Below are positions 1 to 12,292 of a DNA stretch of 64,000 nucleotides, piece by piece. The first letter of the stretch is position 1. Each line of letters begins with the position of its first letter. The stretch comes from Mansonella perstans. Taxonomy: Eukaryota > Nematoda > Chromadorea > Rhabditida > Onchocercidae. Location of the stretch: the NCBI GenBank assembly GCA_037074765.1, contig JBAMDO010000578.1:910084-974083 (forward strand), read 5' to 3'. The position numbers and the translations under genes are program-made. A model generated the notes under the pieces. It was not told the DNA's origin, made no database searches, and worked only from the letters and a program-made list of their open reading frames with translations.

Positions 1-790
1 CTTTTCCATCAAACATTTGTCTTTAAACTAATAAAAATCCTGCAGAAGTTATCGTAATAAAAAATTGATTAGCCATTATAATGCAAAATCCATGATTATT
101 CCATTTGAATGCTGATAATCTCCATACAAATAAAAGCATAATAGATTTTATATTATAGTGGCTAGTCATAACTGAGCTATTATGAATTAACAAATGAACT
201 TTTTAATTAATATGTTGAATAATGATAGATACCCTAATAAATTTCAAATCTTTCAATGATGAATTAAGATACTTGGAGCGGCGAGTTTTAATTTAAAAAA
301 AAGAAACAAAAAAATCGATGTATGTCATTTTATTGAAAGTAATGTGAAAATGAAATGACTGCACAAGTAATTTTTGCTTCCTACTTTCAATTCAATAATG
401 AAATGAACTGAATAATAGTTTTTTCCATATTGATTATTATTGTATTATGTAATTTTATCACTAGAAGCATTCTTCTTCACTTGAAAATAACTTTTCTTTG
501 AACAAAAGACTGTTCAATTATCTTACTTGAATGAATAATGCTTTAATGTTTGCTTCTTTTTCTGATCCATTTAAATAGCTTTTAGTCATCAATCATTCAA
601 AGAAATTTTTAATTGAAGACTAAGTGAATCGCTAATCACAATTTCCGTTTCAAAACGGAAAAGTTTTTTTATTGTGCACGTCTATCATTTATTAATTCAA
701 ATCTCATTATATCGATAAAAAATTATAAGTTGAAAGCAAATTAAAAGATATATAAAAAATCTGCAAAATCCAAAATTTGGATTTTAAATT

Positions 791-838
791 TGATGATGAT
801 GATGATAACGATAATGACGATGATGGTGGTGATGATGG
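791..838. repeat. GAT/GAC trinucleotide microsatellite
   Basis: A run of GAT triplets interrupted by AAC, AAT, GAC and GGT variants. It would read as poly-Asp on the plus strand, but the surrounding frame is short and unsupported, so I treat it as a simple repeat. Confidence 0.7.
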
Positions 839-3800
839 ACTTGTCAAAAGGATGAAAATAGGAGTAGTATTTCTTTATATGCAGAAGTTATTAACTTTTC
901 TTTCTCCGCCAAGGACAATACTCTTCATCATGCAAACATTTTATTCACATTATTTTTCCGAATGAATGATCGTGAAATGCTAGTTTTAGTTGTTTCGTGA
1001 AGTTTTTGAAATTACAGCATGGTAACTTGAAGTAATGTGGAGAAATATCATACAAAGTAAAATAGAACTATGGCAAGTGAAAATTAGATAACATGTGCAA
1101 AGCAGCAAGTTCAAAAGAACTCAAATTACATCCATTCACTGACTGGTAACTTGGTCAAAAGCAGTGCGCAAAGCAGAGGGATTTAGGCACTTGCTTTGCT
1201 TCTACTTCTTCTATTTCTGTGATTTAACCTTGATTTTTCTTATGAGCAAAAAACGAAAGTGTCATTTAAAAACTACTGGAGTCTTTGCTGTGCTCTTAGC
1301 AACTCAAATTTTTGTTAAAATTTTGTAGCAAAGTTGTGTTGTAGCACTAATTTGTAAATAGCAAAAGTTTGGCAAGTTGTCGAGACAATATAGACAAATC
1401 TAACCAAATAGCATTAACAAGATAAGGCATCATTATTAGAATCATTTAAACAATGTATTTACATTGAGGTCAATTAGATAACAAAAAACGTTTAATGCTT
1501 AAGTAGCATAACTAATTCATTTTTTATTTAATAGAACCGATACGCTTCTGCTGAATCTGAAATTCCTTGAGTAACCAGATATTTGAATAATATTCCTTTA
1601 TTTATATTTTCCATGGCTAATTTCTTTTTTAATGAAGACAATCTGTGTTCTCCATTGTCTTTCTCGAAAGATTCAGCAAAGAAAGATGAAAATATGGACA
1701 GAAGCGCGTATAGCCTGAAAAGAAGGAATATTCATTCTAAATGTGAGGACGTTGTTGAAGTGATAGCCGTGATTTTACGCAGTGATTTTTACGATGATTA
1801 AAAAACATTAAAATATTGTTCAGTAAATTTAACTATTGAATTCAAATGTTTTGTGAAAATATTGCAATTTCAAAATTATCATGAGTCGACCTTCAAATAG
1901 CTATTATTATAACTGTAGGTGAAGTTGTGATCACAAATATATCAAATTTTTCTGCAAACGATATATGTTATCTCTGTTTTATGAAATAAATTCTATCGTA
2001 AAGCGCCGTTAATTTTTTTCGTCACTCCTTCACTACTTTTCAAATTTGTTTTCGTAATTTCGTTGCAGTGAAAACTCATCTTACACTTAATCCCCCCCAT
2101 GCTGTGCATTTTATCATGTGCTAATTCAATTATGTGTTATCGAAAATTTCCAAATAGTTTGATTATCATGGAAAGTTCAGCTGTGGTGATAAGCATTTTT
2201 TATTAAGTAAGCTTTTCATGAAAAAAAACTTCAAATGAGATAAAAGGATTACGTAGAGTTTAAAGTGCAGCTAGGCTAAAAAACTAAAATTAATTTAAAT
2301 TTTGTTTTAATAAGTTCCTGATTAACGAGAAGTTATTAGCAAATCGTTATCATTATGCAAATAAATTATGATTTAGTTTCGAACAAAATCACTTTAACCA
2401 AAGCAATTATTTTAAATTTTATTGGTTGCAATTTTAAGAAGATATAACAGAAGTATCTTGGGAAAGAGAAATTTAACGCTTTTTTTGATCAAAAATTATG
2501 AGAATTTTTTTGAATTCGAAATGAAATTTGTAATTCTATTTTTCGATTTTACATTGATTTTTTTTTAAAAGTTCAGTCAATTTTTTGATGCTGAAAGAAG
2601 CAGATAAATAATATTTACAAATAAATTTATATTTCAATTCTAGGAATCAAATCAGCTGATACCAATAAATAAATGCATTGTTGCAACCAATGAGCGAACT
2701 TCCAAGATGATTCATCACCCTAGTTTTAAATTCTTCACAATCATAATTTCCTCATCTTCCCTTTCTCATACTGCCGTGCTATTTCCGCCACGTTCAATAT
2801 TCTATTTGCCATCCCCGTCCTTTCCCTTTCGATTGATAATAATGAGGACTATTTTAAAAATTTCTCAGCTTTAAATACCCCCTTTACATGCTTTAAATTA
2901 TAAAAAATTTTGATTGCAAGCAGTTAATTCGAAAATTTGTAAATTTCATTTCTTTGATTTATTCACTTTATTGCTTAAGGCTCTTTTTATTTCCTTTTTC
3001 TTTTTAATGTCTACTAGTCGTTGTTGATGTTTTTTTTTTTTTTTAAACTCTTATTAAAATGATTTTTAACCTCTTTTTTAATTTACTTTTCGCAAGGAAT
3101 AAATTTAATTCCTAATCAATTTCAAGACAATTTTAGCAATAGCAATTTAGAAAACTTTTTCATATTTATGGAAATTGTATTATTTGTAGATTTAATCATT
3201 TAATAAATTTAATCAACGATGGATGTTTTGATCAGCAACATCATAGTGAAAATTTCTCAAGTGTATAATATTTTTAGATTGTCTAAAATTATCGATGAAA
3301 ATCCCTTTTGATCAAATCACAGGCTAGTAAAGCATTTTGTTCAAAAAATCTCGTAACAATGTTGCCAGTTTTGACTAGCAGGTGAACCGTGAAAAGTAGG
3401 CTAAATTTATGACTTTTAAATCATTAAGCAATGTAATGTATACTCTAATTTATAAGCTTTGTTAAATCAAACTGGATAATTCTAGGTCAGAAAATTTGTT
3501 CATTTATTCATAATTGTCCAGATATGGATTTGTCGAGAATTAATGTACATGTCGATAGACAGAATTTTTGTCCACTGTAAAAGAATTGAAGAGAAGAAGA
3601 TTTTGATCATTAATTTCAAGCTTCAAATTGCTTAAAAAGTAAATGATTTTATATCACTTACTATAATCGTAACATAAGTCAAATGGTTCCACGGAACTTA
3701 TGTGAGTTTCTTTTCAGAAGAAACAATGACAAACTTTTAGAATGATCGAAAAATTGAACGATTTTTGACTTTAATTTATTTCACCGATGAACATAAAAGT

Positions 3801-4440
3801 TTTTTTGTTAGTACCTTTTGCTAGTTGTAAATCATTTTGTTCAAAATGCCCTTAAAATTAAAAATTTTATTGTCTTTATGTCGATGACACAGATTTTGAT
3901 AATAATACTTCAATGTCCCCGGGAAGTATCAACATGAATTGTCTTTGAAAAGACAGACGAACATGTCACTATATACTATTTAGTGTATCATTTTGAAATT
4001 TACGTCTAGTACCTCTCGTCTCTCGCTCTTTCCCGAAGATCTTCAAGAGAACTACTATGCATCAGGAAGTTTGCAATTTTTCCTCTTGTTATCAATGAAA
4101 ATTTGAAGAGTGGAAGTGTAGGGCACTTTTCTTAACCTACCAAATTGAAGAATCAGGAAAAAGCTCCTGCGAACTACAAAAAATAAGTTTTAAATTTTTT
4201 GTTTCATTTTAGCCCCTAATATACTTCCAAACTATTCTTATGGTTTCATAAACTACGGAATTTTGATTAGTAAAGAGTCAATCCAAATGATACGAAATCA
4301 CTTCTAGATCTGTTCAAACACGTTGAGCATTATAGATCAAAACTAGTTAGTTCGAAATCATTTCATTTACAATAATTCCTTTCAAATAACAATCAACTCG
4401 GAGTCGCATAGTCTTTAGCAGTTTTGAATTTCCGTAATAC

Positions 4441-4586
4441 ATTTGATTGCGAATCAATAATTTCTAAACATCATTTTTGAATGCATTTTGATTTCATAAC
4501 TTGATAATGCATTTTAGTATCGGCCGTTTCATCTATTTCGTTTAATCCATCCACTCTGTTTAGAAATTATTGATTCACAATCAAAT
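4441..4586. repeat. Inverted repeat, 29-bp arms
   Basis: Arms 4,441-4,469 and 4,558-4,586 are reverse complements at 28 of 29 positions, around an 88-bp spacer that is not itself repetitive. The arms begin ATTTGATTGCGAATC and end AATTTCTAAAC. The size and structure suit a small foldback or MITE-like element, but I see no target-site duplication I can be sure of. Confidence 0.75.
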
Positions 4587-5039
4587 GCATTGAGCATCTT
4601 TTTTTGCTGATTCCGAGAATATACTTGGTGAACTTCTGTACATTTCTGTGTAATTTAAGTCGAATTTTCTTTGAAAATGTCGAAAGATTTCGATGTGCCG
4701 ATGTTTTGAAACATTATCAGGCCAAAAAATGGAGCTTTATCTCTTTTGAATAAATGGAACTAGTTTTTTCTCTTTCAACCTTGTTGCCTTTACAACTGCT
4801 AAAATAACTGTTGTGATTAACCATATGTGTATCATTAAAGATCAGTAGGGACTTACTGGTGTGAAGAAGTTTGAACATATTCATTATTTAATTTTTGATA
4901 AAAGCTTAGAAGGGATAATCAAAGCATAACAAAAAAAATTTTTCTTCAAATCATTTATTCGTATAGGGTTTTTTTCATTTGATGGAAACTTGAAAGAATA
5001 TATTGAAAAAATATATTGATGGTTGGCAGGAGATTTCGT

Positions 5040-5114
5040 GACTTTTATTTCAGAAGTGTGTGTAAGTGGAAGTGTGAGTGGAATTTAGTTCCACTCACAC
5101 TTCTCATAAAAGTC
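5040..5114. repeat. Perfect 15-bp hairpin with outer arms
   Basis: GAAGTGTGAGTGGAA (5,069-5,083) and its exact reverse complement (5,089-5,103) flank a 5-base loop TTTAG. Outside them, GACTTTTAT (5,040-5,048) pairs with ATAAAAGTC (5,106-5,114). The left side carries an extra partial copy of the arm (near 5,053-5,068), so the structure looks like a foldback with a duplicated left arm. Confidence 0.8.
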
Positions 5115-5158
5115 ATCATCACAGTTATGAAAAAACTCATAAGCCTGAAATGTTCAAA

Positions 5159-5302
5159 TTACCGACGCTTGAATAAACAAGTTCTAGGTATCAGAGAAGT
5201 TTCAATATTTACTCGATTACATTTGTCTATCATGTGTCAGAATCGTCTTTTTTGTTTTTTCTATCATCGAAATAATATGTATCGATATTCAAGCGTCGGT
5301 AA
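5159..5302. repeat. 17-bp perfect inverted repeat
   Basis: TTACCGACGCTTGAATA at 5,159-5,175 is matched exactly, reversed, by TATTCAAGCGTCGGTAA at 5,286-5,302. The 110-bp interior shows no coding signal. It sits 45 bp right of the perfect hairpin, so the two may be parts of one element. Confidence 0.8.
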
Positions 5303-8135
5303 AGGGTGTCAATGCATGTTCATTAAAAAAGCTTAGTAAACTTTATCAAATTATTTGAGCAGAAAAGAATTTTGAAAATAATTTTAATCAGAAGTTTAAA
5401 ACCTTCTTTTCCATGATTTTATTAGCTAAAAAATAAAAATGTGTAGATTTTTTTTTTTCATTTGCTAGCCTTCTTGTTATTGGCTTTATTTCTTAAAATT
5501 TATTTCCATCAGCACTTAATGTCTGTTAAATGATATGCCGACTGCCATATGCAAAAAATTTTATGTTTCACAAAAGTTCATTATTGAACCTAAAAATTAG
5601 CACAAAACGCAGTAATTGATTTGAATTTGAGTGCGTCAAATCTTCCGTTTGCAAGTAAATGCTGATATAAACATATATAGTTTTTGTTTGGTGTTCCTGC
5701 TCTGTTGATTATTTGATTGAGGAGTAGTGCTTGTATTGTAAGACGTTGAAAAAATACTATATTTTGTAAGAAAGTTTGTCACTTATTTATGATTTTGCAA
5801 TCGAATGCTGCTGTCGTGATCATTTGTTAGCCTTATTATTGGCTTTATTCTAGTAAAATGAGGGTTTGTCGGCTAATTTTGGCTAATTTTTGATTTCCGA
5901 CAAATCAAAAAAGCATTTTTTTAAGATAGCATAGTAACGAAGTGGTACAGAAAGAATCATTATCATATGAAATTTTAGCGTCCAATCTTTTTTGAAATTT
6001 ATTGAAAAATTAATCCGTGATAGCCATATTCATGCTTATGCGTTTATTAATCATAATATTTCACACAAAAGGTTTAATCTTCAAACAGATTATTAATTGC
6101 TTACTTCTGCATCATTACTTTTTACTGTTATCAAGATTCTTACGATTGCAAATCTGATATTACATTAGAAATAATTCAGTGAGGGACAAAACGACTTTCA
6201 GTGATTTTTATAAGAGTAAAGTTTTTGCTAAATTTAATCTTTTTATCCTACTATTAAAAACTTTCACATTTTACTGCAGTTCAAAAATGAAATTTTTTAA
6301 AGCATTTTTTAAATTGAGTGATTAATTAATAGAAAAGTGGGTAATAGATGTGAAGACTAGGATGAAAGTTTCCTGTTGTTTGGCGATAGGATTGCTATCG
6401 ATTTTTTCCTTTAAAGTAAACTTAAGTTCACAAACTTTAATAGTTTTACTTCTAGAGTGTGAGATAGCGAACTTTGAAATGCGATAGCATTTCTTTAACT
6501 TCTTTTTCTAAAGAGAGAATTCGAAAAGAAATTTCCTGCTAATTTCGTCTAAGCATGATTGTTACTTCATTCTCGATGAATTAAATTATTTTCACGCTAA
6601 AAGAATCAATAATCTAAACTGACAAAGACTTATTGTAATTTTTACTGGAAAAAAGTTGAATTGCTTTTTTCCACAAATTTTTTTACAATATTATGTTTAT
6701 CTTGGTTTTCTCACAACAATCAAAAAGATTGCTGTTTTGTCACTTTCGGATAAATCTTACCAGTTCTAGGATTGTGTAAATATATCCAAGTTTCACAATT
6801 TTAATTCATCTCTTTAATTTTCATATATTTCAGATTTTTAAGACAAATAAATATCTGTGATATAGAATATCAAAATTAGCATGATCACAGAGTATCTTGC
6901 TTATATTTTATGCTTATATGACAATTATGTTAGAATATGACAGATTATGTTTATCACGTATCGATAAAATTATCATTTAGCAATAAGAAATGATCACATA
7001 TAACAATATTATTTGAATATTGTAAAGTCAATTGTTCTGATTTATTAACGCTGAAAAACGTTGCAGAAATGCACGACTTCTGTCAACAACAATGTTCACT
7101 GTTATACGATGATAACGAACATATTAATTTCTCACAAGAAACATCTCCCTCACGAAAAAAGTTTGTTTTCAGATTTTATAAATTAAAAATCCCTTTTTTA
7201 GGCATAATTTTATTCATACAATGTTGTCAAAAATAAGAATAAAGAAGATTGATGAAGAAATTTTTGAAATTTCACACTTACTATTTAAATGTCTGTAAAA
7301 TCCACTAAGAATATAGAAAAGTGTACTGTTACCCCGTGAAAAGTATTATTTATTAGACCAAATTTTTTTTCATTTATTTTGTTTCTTTTGAAATGTTTAC
7401 TAATCTGTTTTCTCTTGTTTTATTCACTTTTCTAATTCTATCATTTTCTTTGTCAGATATCGTTCTTCTTTCACTCACAATTAAAACAAAAAGTTTTTTT
7501 CTCTTTGTTTAGCAAGCCTTTGTTTTCAGAAATGAATAGTAGATTACATTAAATTTTCAATGAAATATGAAAAATTTTATCTATCAAAATTTTCCTATTA
7601 ATGTGATAAAAACACCGCGAAGTTGAAAATGTGCTAATAAAATAGCGCAGAATTACTTCATGCTATACATTGTGCAAAATGTTAGGGCGAAAGTGAAGAG
7701 AATGGCGATATTTATTAATTCCCAGTTGCCAATATCCTATTTAAATCCGGAAATATTCCATATGTCGTAGTCCAAAGCATTAATATTATACAATGTATCT
7801 ACTTCATTTTTCAAAGAGATAAATTTACTTAAATGTAGTTGCAGACAGATAACGTTATCCATTTTTCCTGCTACATTCTTTTTCATTCTTGAACTATTAT
7901 TATTTTAATTTTTTAAGCATTATTTTACCTTTTTTCAAGTTTTACTATTAGTTCTATGATTGCTTCTGCCGTAAGACTGATAGGTTTCAATTTGAATAGG
8001 CGATAATCTATTTATCAGCTTCAGATAAAGCACATTTTATTTACAACATTACGTTTATCTACTGAGCTTATGTTTTTCTAGACAGAGAAAGGATAAAAAT
8101 TTAGTTAAAAAACTTCACTTCGTCGAAACTACTTG

Positions 8136-10783
8136 ATGTTTTTGCTTTTTTCCAGTTCGCGCAAAAAGTTATTAAGTCGTATTGCGAATGTTATTTCATT
8201 CCGGCATAGTATAACGGAGTCGAAACCTAATAGTTTGTTAAAAACTTCAACAGTTATGGACAACGAAGCCGATGATTCACAGGTGATAGATTGGTGATAT
8301 GATATGATATGTCTAGAGCTTGTAATAATAATGCATGTGGAGGTCAGTCTTTTCTAAGTATTGTAACTGTATAACCTTAACCTTTCATCTTGAAAGTAAT
8401 GCTATAGTTCATCTAACAGCAGTAAGGTAAATTGATTCTGTTGATGATTTAAAATTGCGGGTCAGGAAGGTGATGCATGTCCCATGAAATGTTATGAACC
8501 CGGATTCTGTGATGTTTCTGGTTTCTGCTGTGTTAGAGGTACATTAACATTTTCGCTTCGTTATGATTTCATTCATCGTGTATTGATGGTCCATGTAATT
8601 CGAGCTAGTGGCATCCCTGTTGAAGTAAGATTTGAAGATTTTTTAAAATCAAATTCTTTAAATTTTACGAAAAATTTAAAAGCAAGCATTATAAGGATTA
8701 ATCATTATTATCTTAATTTTCGTTTCTAAATTTTTCGGTATTGAATATATAAAAATTTAGAATTCTGAACCGTACGTAAAACTGTGTCTGCTGCCGGAAA
8801 GGCGGAATCAATATAAAACTCGAATTTTCAAGAATTCTCCTAATCCAGAATATAACGAAATGTTTTCATTTGATGTCAGGCATGCTGATTTATCCAGGAG
8901 AATGTTACAAGTAAATTTTTTCAAACATTTAGTGGTAAAAATTTTCTGTTTTTTCTATGGATATTTCAAAATTTTCCCGTCCACTTATTCAATAAGTAAC
9001 TAATTTAACAATTATTATGGTTTTTTGAGGACAGCTTCACCGTATGAAACCACCCAGTTTTCCTCTCACATTAAAATAAATTTCTGCTCAATCCATTAAA
9101 TTTGTTTTGCTTTAAGCTATATTGATGAATTAGTAATGATAAGATAAAACGGAAGATAAAGTTTATAAAAAAATGAGATCATCGAAGACAAAATGGTTGG
9201 TACCTGCTTCAACTCGTTTTCATCAACAACTGACCATGCAGTTTGTCCATCTTGCAATTTTTAATTTGTGCTAATGAAAACACTGAAAGTTCTGTGAATT
9301 TTTTGCAGTTTACTATGTATAATTTTGTTCGTTTCACGCGACATGGTCTTGTTGGTAACGTCATCATGCGTGATTTGTTCGAGAAATCAGAACTGAGTGC
9401 GTGGACAGAACATACTTTGCAAATTATCAATAGTCCGGTTTGGTTTTCTGCGTTTTCCGTTAGAATTTTGTTTATTACTTTTGACTATGCCACTCTTCTT
9501 TTCAGAGTAAAGATGATTTCGGTGATTTGTTGATATATTTGTCATATTCCATAACCGACCGAAAACTGTATGTTACGGTTTCGAAAGCATACAATTTAAG
9601 ACCAATGGATATTACGGGTGCTTCAGGTAAGCATTTATTTTCAGTTCGCAGGAAAACCCCTATCATTGTCATCGTAATAAGTTTAAAATAAGTTTTAATG
9701 TATTTGCTGGTGACCCTAGCATTGGCTACAAAGCGCTTATGCTTTAAGTTTTTTGTTTTTTTCTGTTTTAACTTATATTTTAGAAATCGCAAAATTTGAA
9801 ATATAACAATTTGCATAATTTTTGGGAAGGGAATTAAAGCAATTTTGCTTGGAAATCAGTAGAACATCGATGAGTACTTAATATAGCGAAATTTAGAAAT
9901 AATTGGTGTGAAAAACAACTTTAGCTAAAAAACAATTGACGTAACAAAAATTAGAGAAATTTTTTTTGAATTAGAGAATACAATAATTTTTCCTTCAGAT
10001 CCTTATGTTAAAATAGAACAAATTTACCAACAACGGCGCGTAAAAGCACGTAAAACGTCAACCAAACGAGCTAACTTAAATCCCGTGTATCATGAGTGCC
10101 TCGAATTTGACCTTCCTTTAAATGAAATTGAAGAGACTAATTTGCTAGTTCGCGTAATGGATTGGGATAGGTAAGAGCCAGTTCAGAAGATTCTCAAATT
10201 GCCGCTGTTTGTCACTTATGGCATCTTAATGAATTTTAATTGCTTGAATACTTTGTAAAAGATTAGTTCACAGTATTTGAAAATTCATCACCTCAGCTTT
10301 ATAAACTGCATAAGACTTTGTAGAATTGGTCATGATGATTTGCTTGGTTGTTGTGTCATTGGTAATAATAGTCCAATGCCAGAAGGTAAAAAACAATGGA
10401 TGGATTGCTTCAGCAATTTAACGATTAATGATGATTCGGTATGAAATTTGACACTCCTGCTTCTTAAATTCTTTTAGTTTTCAGAATTGAAATTTAAGCT
10501 TTTGTGACTGAGAAATATTTGTAAAATTACTGAATTAACTTAAACGTTTTGATTTTCGAACTACTATTGCAACATGTGAAAGTCCAAAAAAGAATATAAA
10601 TTTGAGAATGAAACGCTTCAGCGTAAGTTTGAATCATTTAAAAATTTTTTTGTCAGTTCAAAATCCTTGTTAGGACTGCTTGTTACTAAAATATTTCAGG
10701 ACCGTCGACCGATCGGTACATGGTATAGTATTTTGGATGAAGTGCCCCAAGAGTTTCGCAAAATTCCAAAAACGAAGAAATGA
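8136..10783 (+). CDS. Synaptotagmin-like tandem C2 protein with a calcium-dead C2A
   Basis: Exons 8136-8282, 8466-8624, 8761-8910, 9309-9437, 9506-9626, 9999-10170, 10324-10438 and 10700-10783 join in phase to about 358 residues. Order: basic N-terminus, a Cys cluster (CPMKCYEPGFC then GFCC, about residues 54-71), C2A (about 74-195), C2B (about 200-350). C2A reads GIPVENSEPYVKL in loop 1 and MYNFVRFTRHGLVG in loop 3, so the five usual Asp ligands are missing or replaced (Asn, Val and Gly in loop 3). C2B keeps them: RPMDITGASDPYVKI and MDWDRIGHDD. In the family, C2 domains bind phospholipid and SNAREs at membranes. The start is uncertain: ATG 8136 gives an open frame across a strong acceptor (CTTTTTTCCAG, ends 8155); alternatives are a missing upstream exon carrying the transmembrane segment, or ATG 8256. 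No membrane span is seen. I cannot assign a paralogue. Confidence 0.85.
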
Positions 10784-12292
10784 AAAAAGCGAGGAAAAAT
10801 TTTAATGAATTAAACCTTATCAAGTGGGATAACTGACTAAAAAAGAACGAATATAATGGAGTAGAAGTGATTAAAGGTCAGTCGTCGCATACAGGTAATA
10901 ACGAGTAACAATTCGTCGAAACAACTGAAACCTCATTGAAACAATTCGTGAGATCGCTGTGACAATTTGTGAATGTGAAGTTGTTGAGGTGTTAAAATAG
11001 TGAAAAGGAACGAGGAAACCTTTGAGATATATTTTGGTTATATTATGTGTATTAGAAAGCTCAGAAGTAAGTTCATTGCGCCTTCAAGTCTTCAATTATT
11101 TTTTGACACAACTTTAGAGGATTAGTAAAATTCTTCGGCAGAAATTATCTGACGAATTTCCGTGCTTTTTCGATTGTTGCATCGTTTCACGTTATGATGT
11201 TTTATGTTTGATATTTCTTATTCTTTTCGATTCGAATTTTATCGATTCATACAATTCTCTCGGTTTAACAAAAGAAAGACGAAAGAATTTCTGCACTTGA
11301 AAATCTCACGAAAAAAATGGATCTTATCTAAGAATTTAGATGGCAGATTACCATTTTTTCCGGATTCTCCTTCTTATTTCTGATTTGTTTTTCAGATTTT
11401 ACCGCAAATTTGAGTTCTCATTTGGAACTTTATACAGTAGTTTTTGCAAAAAACCTTATTTGAAAGGGGAAGTAATGAAAGTAATACTTGAAAGTAATGA
11501 ACCTCTAACTTTGAAGTTTAGATAGAAAATTTCCTCCGGCAAAAACAACCAAAGGTTTCCGGTGTTCATAAGTAAAAAATCGTATGGCACTTTTTGTTTA
11601 CTTTTTGGATTTCCAATACATATAAAAATCCAACTCATATTTCATTCCGGAATTTCATTTCCGGATTATTTCCAGTCAGTAACTACTTCAAATCATTATT
11701 TTAATGTAAATAAAAGTTCATGTTATATGAAGTTAATACAATTAATTATTGCAAAGTAATTTCCCAAAACTTATGTCGCTAACGAAACAACAGACAGACA
11801 TATGTATTATAAATACACTTTTGTTTTTGATAATAGTTTGTTCAAAATTCGATAAATAACCGATTTTATTGCATTGAGCACTTATTTTAATAAAGGAACG
11901 GTTAAATATATTCATTTTTCCTGCAATATAACAATGAATTGTTGTGATAGTTTCGCTCAGCAATATTTTTACATTGTAATTCATATAAACAAAAGATATA
12001 TTCGAATTATTTTTGCAACATTAAAAATCATACCCATAAATAACTGATGATATTGCATTGAGCGTTGAATTTTTGATAAATTGCCAACTCCATAGAGATC
12101 TGAAAAATGATAATGTAAATATACCTATTAGAGGACTTAATTTTCATTTTTACTACGATACATTGTTAAGAAATGTGGAAAAATATGAAATAAAACTTAT
12201 GCACTCTTTTAATTGCAATCAAGTTGTACAAGCATGAAAAATGAATTGTATTGTTTCCTCAGGAAAGATTACAGTTCTTATACCTTTCTCAA
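10784..12292. other. Convergent intergenic spacer
   Basis: Lies between the stop of the plus-strand synaptotagmin-like gene and the stop of the minus-strand amnionless-like gene, so it should hold both 3' ends. Several overlapping short open frames on both strands (11,340-11,984) look like chance in AT-rich DNA. I see no other feature. Confidence 0.5.

Larger units (their letters stand above)
1..8135. other. Gene-poor AT-rich stretch
   Basis: I see no coding exon I can defend here on either strand. Open frames are short, of low complexity, and lack phase-compatible splice partners. An open stretch near 1,583-1,801 has mixed codon use but I could not link it to an exon chain. The stretch holds a GAT-type microsatellite, a 29-bp inverted repeat (4,441-4,586) and a compound foldback (5,040-5,302), listed separately. 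It may contain upstream promoter or 5' exons of the synaptotagmin-like gene that starts at its right edge. Confidence 0.5.

Noticed and set aside
1583..1801. Open frame of 72 codons with mixed composition
   Set aside because: Begins at a TTG, has no phase-compatible link to the synaptotagmin-like gene, and no recognisable motif.
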